Of a DNA stretch of 64,000 nt, positions 8,469 to 19,002 are shown piece after piece (the first letter of the stretch is position 1; each line of letters opens with the position of its first letter). The translations under genes were made by a program, and so were the position numbers. The notes beneath the pieces were generated by a model, which saw only the letters and a list, made by a program, of their open reading frames with translations, did not search any database and had not been told where the DNA came from. The DNA comes from Duganella sp. BJB480 (GTDB taxonomy: Bacteria; Pseudomonadota; Gammaproteobacteria; Burkholderiales; Burkholderiaceae_D), in contig QVIN01000003.1 in assembly GCA_003416985.1 (NCBI GenBank), positions 1-64,000 of the forward strand. The letters are read 5' to 3'.

Positions 8469-10244
8469 ATGCACCGTTCCCTCATCATCGGCCGGCTGCG
8501 GCAGCGCGCCGGCGCGGCCCTGCTGGCCGCGTCCGGTTCGACCTGGTTCATCTTCCTGGCCAGCTTCATGCTCGCGCTGATGCTCAGCGCCTGCGGTGGC
8601 GGGGGCAGCGGCGCCGCAACGTCCGCCGCGCAGACCACGCAATCCACCAGCCAGGCCGGCACCGGCACGCCGGTGGTCAGCATCAGCGCCACGCCGACCG
8701 CCACCACCGTCGGCCAGGTCGTCACCCTGAGCTGGAGCGTCAGCAATCCGGGCACGACCGGCTGCACCGCGTCCGGCGCCTGGAGCGGCGCGCTGGACAA
8801 CAGCGGCTCGCGCACCGTCACGGCCGGCGCGGCCGGCACCGCCTACTACACCGTCACCTGCGGCGGCGTCAGCAAGACCACCAGCGTGGTGGTCAGTTCG
8901 CCGCCGCCCTCGCCCACCGTCAACCTGACGCTGGCGCCGGCCAGCATCACCACCGCACAAACCTCGGTGCTGAGCTGGTCGTCGGCCAACGCCAGCGCCT
9001 GCACGGCGAGCGGCGCGTGGAGCGGCGCCAAGGCCAGCTCCGGCTCGGTCAGCATCGCGTCCAGCGTGGCGGGCAATTACGTCTACACGCTGTCCTGCGC
9101 CGGCGACGGCGGCACCGTCAACGCCAGCGCCGCGCTGAGCGTGACCGCGCCGCTCAGCAACAGCACCGCCATCGTGGTCGACAGCGGCCCGACCGGCGTC
9201 AACGGCACCATCAACATCCCGTACGTCAGCGTGACGGTGTGCCGGCCCGGCACCACCACCTGCCAGACCATCGACCACGTGCTGCTCGACACCGGCTCCT
9301 ACGGCCTGCGCCTGCTGGCGCCGCTCGACGCGGCGCTGAACCTGCCGGCGGTGCAGACGCCATCCGGCGCCGACGCCGGCACCTGCGGCAAGTTCATCAG
9401 CGGCTACACCTGGGGCGCGGTGCGCCAGGCCGACGTCAAGATGGCGGACGAGACCGCCGCCGGCATCTCGATCCAGGTGATCGGCGACAGCGGCGCCAAC
9501 TACGCGGCCACGCCGTCCAGCTGCAGCAGCGCCGGCAACAACCTCGGCACGCTGGCGGCGCTGGGCGCCAAGGGCGTGCTCGGCGTCGGCCTGTTCAAGC
9601 AGGACTGCGGCGACAGCTGCGCCCGTTCGGCGGTCGGCGGCGCCTACTACGCCTGCACCGGCAACGGCTGCACCGCCAGCAGCATGGCGCTGGCCTCGCA
9701 GGTCGGCAATCCGGTGGCCTCGTTCGCGGTGAACAACAACGGCGTGCTGCTGGTGCTGCCCGGCGTGGGCGCGTCCGGCCTGACGTCGGTCAGCGGCACG
9801 TTGATCTTCGGCGTCAACACGCAGGCCAACAACACCATCGCCGGCGAGACGCTGTTCACCACCAACAGCGGCGGCGACTTCAGCACCACCTACAAGGGCA
9901 AGACCTACGGCGCCAGCTTCATCGACAGCGGCTCGAACGGCTACTTCTTCAACGACAGCACGCTACGCACCTGCTCGGGCGGCGATTTCTACTGCCCGGC
10001 CAGCACGCTGTCGCTCAGCGCGACCAACGCCGCCGCCGACGGCAGCGCCAGCGGCGTGGTGAACTTCAACGTGGCCAACCTGGTGCAGCTGGCGTCCACC
10101 ATCTCGGCGGCGCAGGTCGGCGGCACCGCCGGCACCGGCAACTACTTCGACTGGGGCCTGCCCTTCTTCTACGGCCGCCGCGTGTTCGTGGTGATGGAGG
10201 GCGCCAGCGTCAACGGCAAGACGGGTCCGCTCTGGGCGTACTAA
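8469..10244 (+). CDS. DUF3443 lipoprotein, Ig-like repeats plus pepsin-like domain
   Basis: 591 residues. A signal-anchor ends in a lipobox-like L-M-L-S-A-C near residue 40, followed by a glycine run. Two related Ig-like repeats come next (about 55-145 and 145-225), each with a C-T-A-S-G-A-W-S-G signature and a closing cysteine. The large C-terminal domain is DUF3443 and holds two aspartate motifs about 212 residues apart: D274-T-G-S-Y-G and D486-S-G-S-N-G. That is the arrangement of a bilobal pepsin-like aspartic protease. It is cysteine-rich, as expected for an exported protein. The ATG at 8469 is preceded by AGGGAGAGG; an upstream in-frame start would overlap the DUF2844 gene. Protease activity is an inference. 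Confidence 0.78.
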   Translation: MHRSLIIGRLRQRAGAALLAASGSTWFIFLASFMLALMLSACGGGGSGAATSAAQTTQSTSQAGTGTPVVSISATPTATTVGQVVTLSWSVSNPGTTGCTASGAWSGALDNSGSRTVTAGAAGTAYYTVTCGGVSKTTSVVVSSPPPSPTVNLTLAPASITTAQTSVLSWSSANASACTASGAWSGAKASSGSVSIASSVAGNYVYTLSCAGDGGTVNASAALSVTAPLSNSTAIVVDSGPTGVNGTINIPYVSVTVCRPGTTTCQTIDHVLLDTGSYGLRLLAPLDAALNLPAVQTPSGADAGTCGKFISGYTWGAVRQADVKMADETAAGISIQVIGDSGANYAATPSSCSSAGNNLGTLAALGAKGVLGVGLFKQDCGDSCARSAVGGAYYACTGNGCTASSMALASQVGNPVASFAVNNNGVLLVLPGVGASGLTSVSGTLIFGVNTQANNTIAGETLFTTNSGGDFSTTYKGKTYGASFIDSGSNGYFFNDSTLRTCSGGDFYCPASTLSLSATNAAADGSASGVVNFNVANLVQLASTISAAQVGGTAGTGNYFDWGLPFFYGRRVFVVMEGASVNGKTGPLWAY

Positions 10245-10254
10245 ATTTTGCTTT

Positions 10255-10290
10255 TTGTCATCGCCCTGTCATGTCGATTGGGTAAAGTCG
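10255..10290 (+). promoter_or_regulatory. Pho box and promoter of the cyclic-nucleotide phosphodiesterase gene
   Basis: TTGTCAT (10255-10261), four bases, then CTGTCAT (10266-10272): two PhoB half-sites with the canonical 11-bp period. A TAAAGT -10-like hexamer starts ten bases downstream, as in PhoB-dependent promoters. It sits 50 bases before a phosphate-releasing nucleotidase gene. Confidence 0.65.
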
Positions 10291-10321
10291 CCCCCTTGAA
10301 TTTTCTTACTTTGAGGGTGCG

Positions 10322-12418
<2,097 letters not shown>

Positions 12419-12428
12419 GCGGATGTGC

Positions 12429-12453
12429 GGGGCCGGCGCTGCCGGCTCCGTTT
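12429..12453 (+). terminator. Hairpin terminator after cpdB
   Basis: GC-rich nine-bp stem with a three-base loop (core GCCGGC-GCT-GCCGGC) followed by a short T-run, ten bases after the cpdB stop. The T-tract is weak, so readthrough into the Sel1 gene is possible. Confidence 0.5.
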
Positions 12454-12470
12454 ATCGTGAGGTCACTATC

Positions 12471-13214
12471 ATGCAAGTGAAAAATTATCCCGGCGTTGCG
12501 TTGATCGGCCTGCTGGCCGGCGTGTTCCTGTTCGGTTGCCAGCTGCAACAGGAGAAGCCGACCTCGGCGCAGATCGAGACGGTCGGCATGAAGGCCATGC
12601 AGCAGGCCGATGCCAGCGCCGAGCGCAAGCTGATGTCGTGGTCGGCGCAGAACATGCCGGTGGCGCAGCGCGAACTGGCGCTGTTGTACCAGACCCGTCC
12701 CGAGCAGCGGGCGCAGTCGCTGACGCTGTTCGAGCAGGCGGCGCGCGGCGGCGATGTGGATGCGGCCTATCAGTTGGGCGAGATGCTGCGCGTGGGCGTG
12801 GCCGGCGTGGCGGCGGCGCCGGCCGCTGCGGCGACGTGGTATGAGATGGCGGCCAAGCAGCATCACGCGCGGGCGGCGCTGATGCTGGGCATGCTCTACA
12901 AGAACGGCGACGGCGTCGCGCGCGACGATGCGCAGGCGGCGCAGTGGCTGAAGGTGGCGAGCGACCTGGGCAATCCGCACGCGATGTTCCTGCTGTCCTA
13001 CATCTACCGCGACGGCCGCGGCGTGGCGCAGGACAGCGCGCAGGCGCGCCATCTGCTGGAGGAAGCGGCCGAGCACGAATATCCGCCGGCGATCCAGGAG
13101 CTGGCGATGACCGTGCAGCTGGGCGATGCGCTCAGCCCGAAGGACGAACGCCGCGCCGGCTACCTGCTCAAGGAAGCCGCCGAGCACCGCCACAACAACT
13201 GGAATCGCTTCTGA
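12471..13214 (+). CDS. Sel1-repeat lipoprotein
   Basis: 247 residues. A signal peptide with lipobox L-F-G-C (cysteine near residue 23) is followed by tandem Sel1-like TPR repeats from about residue 80, visible as A-A-Y-Q-L-G-E-M-L, A-A-L-M-L-G-M-L-Y-K-N-G-D-G-V and A-M-F-L-L-S-Y-I-Y-R-D-G-R-G-V with A-x-x-W-L or A-x-x-L-L-E-E-A-A helices between them. Such proteins act as protein-protein interaction scaffolds in the envelope. The ATG at 12471 is used because it starts the signal peptide and has GAGGT upstream; a longer in-frame start overlaps the upstream hairpin. The partner is unknown. Confidence 0.82.
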   Translation: MQVKNYPGVALIGLLAGVFLFGCQLQQEKPTSAQIETVGMKAMQQADASAERKLMSWSAQNMPVAQRELALLYQTRPEQRAQSLTLFEQAARGGDVDAAYQLGEMLRVGVAGVAAAPAAAATWYEMAAKQHHARAALMLGMLYKNGDGVARDDAQAAQWLKVASDLGNPHAMFLLSYIYRDGRGVAQDSAQARHLLEEAAEHEYPPAIQELAMTVQLGDALSPKDERRAGYLLKEAAEHRHNNWNRF

Positions 13215-13404
13215 CGACAGGCTTGATGTACACCGAGTCCGGCCAGGCGCGCGATGGCACGCTGTCGCTACACGCGTGGCGGCATCGTCCTAATTCTTTC
13301 CATTCGCAGCCAGCGGCAAGGTTGAACAACGCACAGACCGTCCTTGATCGCGCTCCTAGACTGGGTTCGCAGTATCCCTTTCATTCGCCACGCAAGGAGC
13401 CGAT

Positions 13405-13911
13405 ATGAGAACCACCTCCCGCCCGCAAGACAAAATGCCCAAGCCCCTCCCCACCGAGACCGAGCCGCAGGACGCCATCACGCTGCTGACGGAAGACCAT
13501 GAACACGTCAAGTCGCTGTTCGAGCAATACGAGGAACTGGGCGATCGCGCCCATGTCAGCAAGCAGAAGCTGGCCTTGCAGATCTGCACCGAGTTGACCA
13601 AGCACGCCACGGCGGAAGAGGAAATCTTCTACCCCGCCGTGCGCGCCGCGACCAAGGCGGACGACCTGATGGACGAAGCCCTGGTCGAGCACGCCTCCGC
13701 CAAGGACTTGATCGCACAGATCATTGCGATGGAGGCCACCGACGATCTGTACGACGCCAAGGTCAAGGTGCTGTCGGACCTGATCGAGCACCATGTCCAG
13801 GAAGAGGAAGGCGAGATGTTCCCCAAAGCCCGCAACACCAAGCTGGACCTCGATGCGCTCGGCGCCCAGATCGCCGCGCGCAAGGAGCAAATCGAACTGC
13901 CGCCGCACTAA
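13405..13911 (+). CDS. Hemerythrin HHE domain protein
   Basis: 168 residues, predicted cytoplasmic and all-helical. Iron-binding residues of two HHE motifs are visible: D-H-E-H-V-K near residue 30, H-A-T-A-E-E-E-I-F-Y-P near 68, E-H-A-S-A-K near 95 and E-H-H-V-Q-E-E-E-G-E-M-F-P near 130. HHE proteins bind a di-iron centre and are linked to oxygen, NO or stress sensing and iron-cluster repair. AAGGAG precedes the ATG. The gene stands alone, convergent with the phospholipase D-like gene five bases away. Confidence 0.88.
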   Translation: MRTTSRPQDKMPKPLPTETEPQDAITLLTEDHEHVKSLFEQYEELGDRAHVSKQKLALQICTELTKHATAEEEIFYPAVRAATKADDLMDEALVEHASAKDLIAQIIAMEATDDLYDAKVKVLSDLIEHHVQEEEGEMFPKARNTKLDLDALGAQIAARKEQIELPPH

Positions 13912-13915
13912 GCAG

Positions 13916-15580
13916 CTAGGCCCGGTTCATCCAGAACGCCAGTTCCTTGGCGCGGTTGCCGCCCTGCCAGCCGGTTAGCGGCTGATAGATGGTCGCCGGA
14001 TCGCCGCCGTTCGACAGGAAGGCGCGCCAGGCGAAGTGGTCGTACACGCCCTCGATGTGCACCGCATACGCCTGCGCCAGCGCCTTGTCGCCGCGGATGA
14101 TGACCAGGTTCTCGTCGTTCCTGCTGGACGCCGCCGGTGAGAAGTTGTGCGAACCCGTCACCACCACGCAGTCGTCCGAGAACGGATCGATCACCAGCGT
14201 CTTCGAATGGATGATCGCGTTCAGCCCGGCGCTCAGGTACATGCCGCGCTGGAATTCCTCCAGCGCCCACTTGGGCAGGTTGGCCGGCGGCAGGCCGTCC
14301 GGCTTGAGCACCTCGTTGTGGAAGCGCTCGGGATCGACGCCGTTGGCGATCACCTGCGCGTTGTGCTCGGTGACCACGCCCTTCTCGCTCTGCGTCACCG
14401 CCGACACCACGCCACGGATGTAGGGCGCGTCCGCCTCGGCCACGCGCGCCAGCAGCGCCTCCAGCAGCGGCGACTGGCCCGGCATGAACATCAGGAACAG
14501 CACGCCGTGTTTGGCCTTGGCGATGGCGTCGAGCACCGGCGCGAATTCCGCCTGGTCCTTGGTCGCGGCAAACAAGGTTGTGATGTTGCCGTCGACCGAG
14601 GCCTTGCCGTTGTCGATGCGCAGCTGCTCGGGCATGTCGTCTCCCACTTCGGCCAGCTTGCGCCACTGCTGGTAGAAACGGTTGGCCGTGCCCGGACGCT
14701 CCAGCACCAGCACGTTGTTGAGCTGCGTGCACAGGCCGGTGGTGGTCCAGTTGGTGCTGCCGGTCAGCATGCGCAGCGCCTGGCCGCTGGCGGTGTCGAC
14801 CTCCACCACGAACTTGTTGTGCACGCTGGGACTGGACGCGCCCGTGTGCGACAGGTCGCGGTGCTTGACGATGACATCGGCCGACTCCAGCTCGTGCGCG
14901 GTGTCGTCGAAGGTGGAGCTGCCGTTGCCCAGCAGCAGATGGCAGCGCGCGCCGAACGCCTTCAGGCCGGCGATCAGTTCGGGATCGTTGAGCTCATACA
15001 GCGCCGCGTAGATGTGGTTGCCGCGCCGGTCGGCGTTGGCCATGAAGTCCAGCAGCGCGTGGCGCGCCTGCCCGGCCAGATAGCGCCGGCCCGGATAGCC
15101 GGGCTCGGCCAGGTGCGCCTTCAGGGCCTTGAGCGACTTGACGTTGACCTCGCCGCCAGCGAGCCGCGACACCACCTGCGACATGATCGTGCCGCGATTG
15201 AAGTACACGGCCGCGCCCTCGTCGACGCTGTCCGGCGCCTCGGCCGACACCCAAGGAGAGGCCTCGGCCTCGCGCACCACGAAGCCGCCGGCGCCGGCCG
15301 CCATCGGCGTGACCCGGTAGGCGGCCTGGCCGGCCTGTTCGACGTCGTGGTCCACCCACATGCAGCGGCGGATCGGCGACGCGGTCGAGGCGACCCCGCC
15401 CACCGGCACCTGCGTGCCGTCGGCCCCCGCCGGGATGCGGTTGTTGAGGACCGTGACGTTGCCGGTCTTCAAATCCTTGCGCTCCAGCCGGAAGCCGACC
15501 AGGTCGTCGCTCCAGGGATCTGGCGTCCATGCCAGCAACGCGTCGTCGGAATTCGTCACCACTTGCAGATTTGCAGCCAT
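13916..15580 (-). CDS. Phospholipase D-like domain protein
   Basis: 554 residues with two HKD-type half-sites typical of the PLD superfamily. The first is S-V-H-N-K-F-V-V-E-V-D followed by L-T-G-S-T-N-W-T near residue 285. The second is I-H-S-K-T-L-V-I-D followed by V-T-G-S-H-N-F-S near residue 470, an exact H-x-K-x4-D. The N-terminal 150 residues look like a fibronectin/Ig-type binding module and there is no signal peptide. The family includes phospholipases, nucleases and transferases, so the substrate cannot be assigned. AGGGGG lies upstream of the ATG. The C-terminal stop is five bases from the convergent hemerythrin gene. Confidence 0.78.
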   Translation of the reverse strand: MAANLQVVTNSDDALLAWTPDPWSDDLVGFRLERKDLKTGNVTVLNNRIPAGADGTQVPVGGVASTASPIRRCMWVDHDVEQAGQAAYRVTPMAAGAGGFVVREAEASPWVSAEAPDSVDEGAAVYFNRGTIMSQVVSRLAGGEVNVKSLKALKAHLAEPGYPGRRYLAGQARHALLDFMANADRRGNHIYAALYELNDPELIAGLKAFGARCHLLLGNGSSTFDDTAHELESADVIVKHRDLSHTGASSPSVHNKFVVEVDTASGQALRMLTGSTNWTTTGLCTQLNNVLVLERPGTANRFYQQWRKLAEVGDDMPEQLRIDNGKASVDGNITTLFAATKDQAEFAPVLDAIAKAKHGVLFLMFMPGQSPLLEALLARVAEADAPYIRGVVSAVTQSEKGVVTEHNAQVIANGVDPERFHNEVLKPDGLPPANLPKWALEEFQRGMYLSAGLNAIIHSKTLVIDPFSDDCVVVTGSHNFSPAASSRNDENLVIIRGDKALAQAYAVHIEGVYDHFAWRAFLSNGGDPATIYQPLTGWQGGNRAKELAFWMNRA

Positions 15581-15713
15581 AGTGCCCCCTGAGAAAGTTT
15601 GCGGAAAGTCAATGCACTATAGTTCGCAATGTGCATCAAAATCTACGCACTTTCTCACCGGAGGCGGCCGCCGGGCGTCCCGCCGCTATGACGGCGGGCA
15701 ACGTGAAATTATT

Positions 15714-16862
15714 TCACGATACAGCCAAGCGTTCCATCTCGCGCTGCATGTTGTCGATGGCGCGCTCGTTGTACTGGTCGGCGAAGTAGTCGTTGCCGAA
15801 CAACAGGCCGGCCTCGGCCTTGCGGCACAGGTGGGCCAGCGCGCCGCCGCGCTGCTCGCGGTACTTGGCGTCCGGCAGGTGGATGTATTCCTGGCGGATG
15901 GCGCGCGCATAGTTCTGGTAGACCTCGTCGTCCTGCCCCAGGATGGCCAGGTCCACGCTGAGCATGGTGTCCTTCAGGCGGTGGCTGATCGAGGCTTCCT
16001 GGAAATGGTCGGTGGCGCGTATCAGTTCGGCGGCGTCGGCCATCTCCTGGCCCAGGTGGCTGCCCAGCCACAATTGGGCGCTGGCTTCCTCGTTGGTCAG
16101 CGCGCCCGGCTCGCCGCTGTGGCCGTACTCGGCGTCATGGAACCAGAACGCCTGCTTGACGATGTCCACGTCCATCGGATCGGGCCGCGTGTTGGCCGCC
16201 CACACGCGGATCTCGCACAGGCCGTGCACCAGGTGGTCGAGGTTGTGATAGTGGCGCGCCGGGCCGCCATAGGCCGTGGCGCCGGTCAGTTGCACGAACC
16301 ACTGGTCGGCGTGGGCGATGGCGGTGGCGTCGCGGTGCTCGTAGTCCCACAGGGCTTCCCACTCCTTGCGCAGCCAGCTCAGCACCCAGGCGTGGTAGGC
16401 CGGGCCGGGCACGAACTTCTTCATGATCCAGTTCCAGCCGATCGGGCCCTCCAGCGCCTTGACGAAGCTGGAGCTCACCGAACCCAGGTCGCGCGGCGGC
16501 ATGACGAAGATGGTCTTGGCGCCCTGCAGCACGTCGACGTTGGTTTGCTGGATCAGGTTCTCGTAGTCGAAATCGGCGGTGGTGCGGATGCCGCGGATCA
16601 GGCAGTGCACGCCCTGCTTCTTGGCCGCGCGCGCCGTGTAGTCGCCCTTGACGATGACCACCTGCACATTGTCCCAGCCCTGTTCCGCGCAGCTGAGGGC
16701 GATGATGCTCTTGCGCTCCTCGGCCGTGAACTTGGGCTTCTTGGCCGGGTTCTCGGACAGGAAGACCACCACCTCGTCCGCCAGCGAACGGGCTTCGTTC
16801 ATCACCCACATGTGTCCGTTGGTGATAGGGTCCAGTGTGCCCGAAAAGCCGATTTTCCTCAT
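15714..16862 (-). CDS. CoaD-like nucleotidyltransferase fused to HD-superfamily phosphohydrolase
   Basis: 382 residues in two domains. Residues 1-160 are a clear phosphopantetheine-adenylyltransferase-type nucleotidyltransferase: G-T-L-D-P-I-T-N-G-H (T14-x-G-H17), N-P-A-K-K-P-K-F, I-R-G-I-R-T-T-A-D-F-D-Y-E and the C-terminal S-V-S-S-S-F-V-K. Residues 185-382 match the predicted metal-dependent HD hydrolases of COG4339: R-H-Y-H-N-L-D-H-L and F-W-F-H-D-A-E-Y. Canonical CoaD is about 160 residues and stands alone, so this is a fusion. The ATG at 16862 has GGAG eight bases upstream; the one six codons earlier has none. Activity and substrate are unknown. It may not be the essential coaD of this genome. 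Confidence 0.8.
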   Translation of the reverse strand: MRKIGFSGTLDPITNGHMWVMNEARSLADEVVVFLSENPAKKPKFTAEERKSIIALSCAEQGWDNVQVVIVKGDYTARAAKKQGVHCLIRGIRTTADFDYENLIQQTNVDVLQGAKTIFVMPPRDLGSVSSSFVKALEGPIGWNWIMKKFVPGPAYHAWVLSWLRKEWEALWDYEHRDATAIAHADQWFVQLTGATAYGGPARHYHNLDHLVHGLCEIRVWAANTRPDPMDVDIVKQAFWFHDAEYGHSGEPGALTNEEASAQLWLGSHLGQEMADAAELIRATDHFQEASISHRLKDTMLSVDLAILGQDDEVYQNYARAIRQEYIHLPDAKYREQRGGALAHLCRKAEAGLLFGNDYFADQYNERAIDNMQREMERLAVS

Positions 16863-16894
16863 ACGCCGCTCCAACGCCATGTCAAACTGGCATT

Positions 16895-18295
16895 TTAGAC
16901 TGGAGTGGCCTTCGCAGTCTCGGGAAAATCGACTTTGACCAGCAAGCCGCCCAGGCGCTCGGACTGGCCCAGGGTCAGCACGGCACCGTGGCGCTCGGCG
17001 ATGGATTTGATGATCGCCAGCCCCAGCCCGCTGCCGCCGGCCTGACTTCCCGGCACGCGGTAGAAGCGGCTGAACACCCGTTCGCGCTCCTCGGGCGGGA
17101 TGCCGGGGCCGGAATCCTCGACGCTGAGCACCACGCGGCCGGTCGCCGCCTTTGTGGCGCCGGCGCTACGGCGCAGGTCGATATCGACGGTGCCGCCGGC
17201 CGGCGTGTACTTGATGGCGTTGTCGACCAGGTTGCGCAGCAGGATGATCAGCGCGTCCGGCTGGCCACCCACCGACGCGTTGTCGTCGGCGTGGTGCAGG
17301 CCCAGGTCGATCTGGCGCGCCTGCGCCAGCCCGGCCATGTCGCCCAGCGTGCGCTTGACCAGTTCGCTCAGGTTGACCGGCTCCAGCTTAACGTCGTTGG
17401 CCGAGCCTTCCTGGCGCGCCAGCACCAGCAACTGCTCCACCAGCCGCGTGGCGCGCTCGATGCCCGCCGTGACGCGGCCGATGGCCACGCTGCGCGCGGC
17501 GTCGTCCTGCGCGCGCTCCAGGCTCAGCACCTGCAGCTTGAGCGCGGCCAGCGGCGAGCGCAGCTCGTGCGCGGCATCGGCCACGAAGTGCTGCTGGGCG
17601 TCGAAAGCGGTACGCACGCGGCCGAACAGCAGATTGAGCTCGTGCACCAGCGGCAGCACCTCGTCCGGCAAATCGTTTTCCGAGACGGGCGACAGGTCGT
17701 CCGCCTGGCGCGCCGCCACCTGCCGCTTGACGCGCGACACCGGCGCCAGCGAGCCGCTGACCACCCACCACACCACCAGCATCAGCACCGGCGCCATGAC
17801 GGCGATCGGGCCGACCGTGCGCAGCGCCAGCGTGCCGGCCATGCGCTGTCGCACCGCCATGTCCTGCGCCACCTGCACCGTCTGGTTGCTGGTCTGCACC
17901 GAGAAGATGCGGTAGGTGGTATTGTTGGCCTTGACGTTGGAGAAGCCCAGCACGGCGCGCTGCGGCAGCGCCGCGCGCGACAGCGAACGGAACACCTGCG
18001 CGCCGTCCGGCGTCCACACCTGCACCACCAGGTCGTCGTTCTCGGGATCGGCTGCCGTGTCGGCCGCCTTGTTGGTCAGCGTGGCGCTGGAGCGCAGCGA
18101 CATCGCCATCTGCTGCATGTGATAGTCGAAGATCTGGTCGGCGTCGCTGAGCGCGCTGCGGTAGGCGATCATGGCCTGCGCGAGGGCGGCCATGGTGATC
18201 GCCGCCAGCAGGAACCACAGCAGGCGTCCGCGCAGCGAGTGCGTCACCACGGGCACCCGTGGCAGCGACGGCAGCTTGACCTTCATCGCCTTCAT
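16895..18295 (-). CDS. Sensor histidine kinase, QseC/PmrB-like
   Basis: 466 residues. Two membrane segments (about 25-45 and 165-185) bracket a periplasmic sensor region of about 115 residues. A HAMP segment follows, then the phosphoacceptor H-box D-A-A-H-E-L-R-S-P-L near residue 245. The ATPase domain shows the N-box D-N-A-I-K-Y-T-P, the D-x-G-x-G motif in E-D-S-G-P-G-I-P and G-S-G-L-G-L-A-I-I. The start ATG overlaps the stop of the response regulator (ATGA), so the two are translationally coupled. It probably senses an envelope signal, given the Do protease gene upstream in the same run. Confidence 0.9.
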   Translation of the reverse strand: MKAMKVKLPSLPRVPVVTHSLRGRLLWFLLAAITMAALAQAMIAYRSALSDADQIFDYHMQQMAMSLRSSATLTNKAADTAADPENDDLVVQVWTPDGAQVFRSLSRAALPQRAVLGFSNVKANNTTYRIFSVQTSNQTVQVAQDMAVRQRMAGTLALRTVGPIAVMAPVLMLVVWWVVSGSLAPVSRVKRQVAARQADDLSPVSENDLPDEVLPLVHELNLLFGRVRTAFDAQQHFVADAAHELRSPLAALKLQVLSLERAQDDAARSVAIGRVTAGIERATRLVEQLLVLARQEGSANDVKLEPVNLSELVKRTLGDMAGLAQARQIDLGLHHADDNASVGGQPDALIILLRNLVDNAIKYTPAGGTVDIDLRRSAGATKAATGRVVLSVEDSGPGIPPEERERVFSRFYRVPGSQAGGSGLGLAIIKSIAERHGAVLTLGQSERLGGLLVKVDFPETAKATPV

Positions 18296-18951
18296 AGCTT
18301 CGGTACCATGTATCCCAGGCCGCGCACGTTTTGGATCAGTTCCGCGCCGAGCTTCTTGCGCAGGCCGTGGATGTAGACTTCGACCGCGTTGCTGTTGACC
18401 TCATCCTTCCAGCTGTACAGCTTTTCCTCCAGCTGGTGGCGCGACAGCACGATGCCCGGCCGCGCGATCAGCGCCTCCAGCACCGCCCATTCGCGCGCCG
18501 ACAGGTTGACCTGCTTGCCGTCGGCGATCACTTCGCGGGTTTGCGGATTGACGCTGACGCCGCCGTGTTCGAACACCGGCTCGGCACGGCCGGCAGAGCG
18601 GCGCAGCAAGGCGCGGATGCGCGCCAGCAGTTCGTCCAGGTCATAGGGTTTGAGCACGTAGTCGTCGGCGCCGGCGTCCAGGCCGGCGATGCGCTGCTCC
18701 TTGGCGTCGCGCGCGGTGGCGATCAGCACCGGCGTCAGTTCCTTGCGCGCGCGCATCGAGCGCAGCACTTCCAGGCCGTCCTTGCGCGGCAGGCCCAGGT
18801 CCAGCAGCACCAGGTCGTAGGTCTGGGTCTGCAGCGCGGTGTCGGCCATCGCGCCGTCCTTGACCCAGTCCACCGCGTAGTGCTCGGCCCGCAGCAGGTC
18901 GAGCACCACTTCGCCGATCATCGTATCGTCTTCCACCAGCAGAAGTCGCAT
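18292..18951 (-). CDS. OmpR-family response regulator, QseB/PmrA-like
   Basis: 219 residues. The receiver domain has acidic residues E-D-D near residue 8, the phosphorylation site L-L-D-L-G-L-P near residue 51 and the K-P-Y lysine near residue 102. The C-terminal winged helix (about 125-219) ends in V-Y-I-H-G-L-R-K-K-L-G. It overlaps the histidine kinase gene by four bases and lies 51 bases downstream of the Do-protease gene on the same strand, so the three may form one operon. Its binding site may be the tandem 12-bp repeat upstream of that protease gene. Confidence 0.92.
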   Translation of the reverse strand: MRLLLVEDDTMIGEVVLDLLRAEHYAVDWVKDGAMADTALQTQTYDLVLLDLGLPRKDGLEVLRSMRARKELTPVLIATARDAKEQRIAGLDAGADDYVLKPYDLDELLARIRALLRRSAGRAEPVFEHGGVSVNPQTREVIADGKQVNLSAREWAVLEALIARPGIVLSRHQLEEKLYSWKDEVNSNAVEVYIHGLRKKLGAELIQNVRGLGYMVPKL

Positions 18952-19002
18952 ATTGTTTCCTTTCTGTTTTTGTGTTGCGTTCCGCCGGCCCGCGACCAGG
19001 GT

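Noticed and set aside
13215..13404. Gap between the Sel1 and hemerythrin genes checked for a small gene or RNA
   Set aside because: No coding pattern, terminator or strong hairpin was seen; it probably holds only the hemerythrin promoter.
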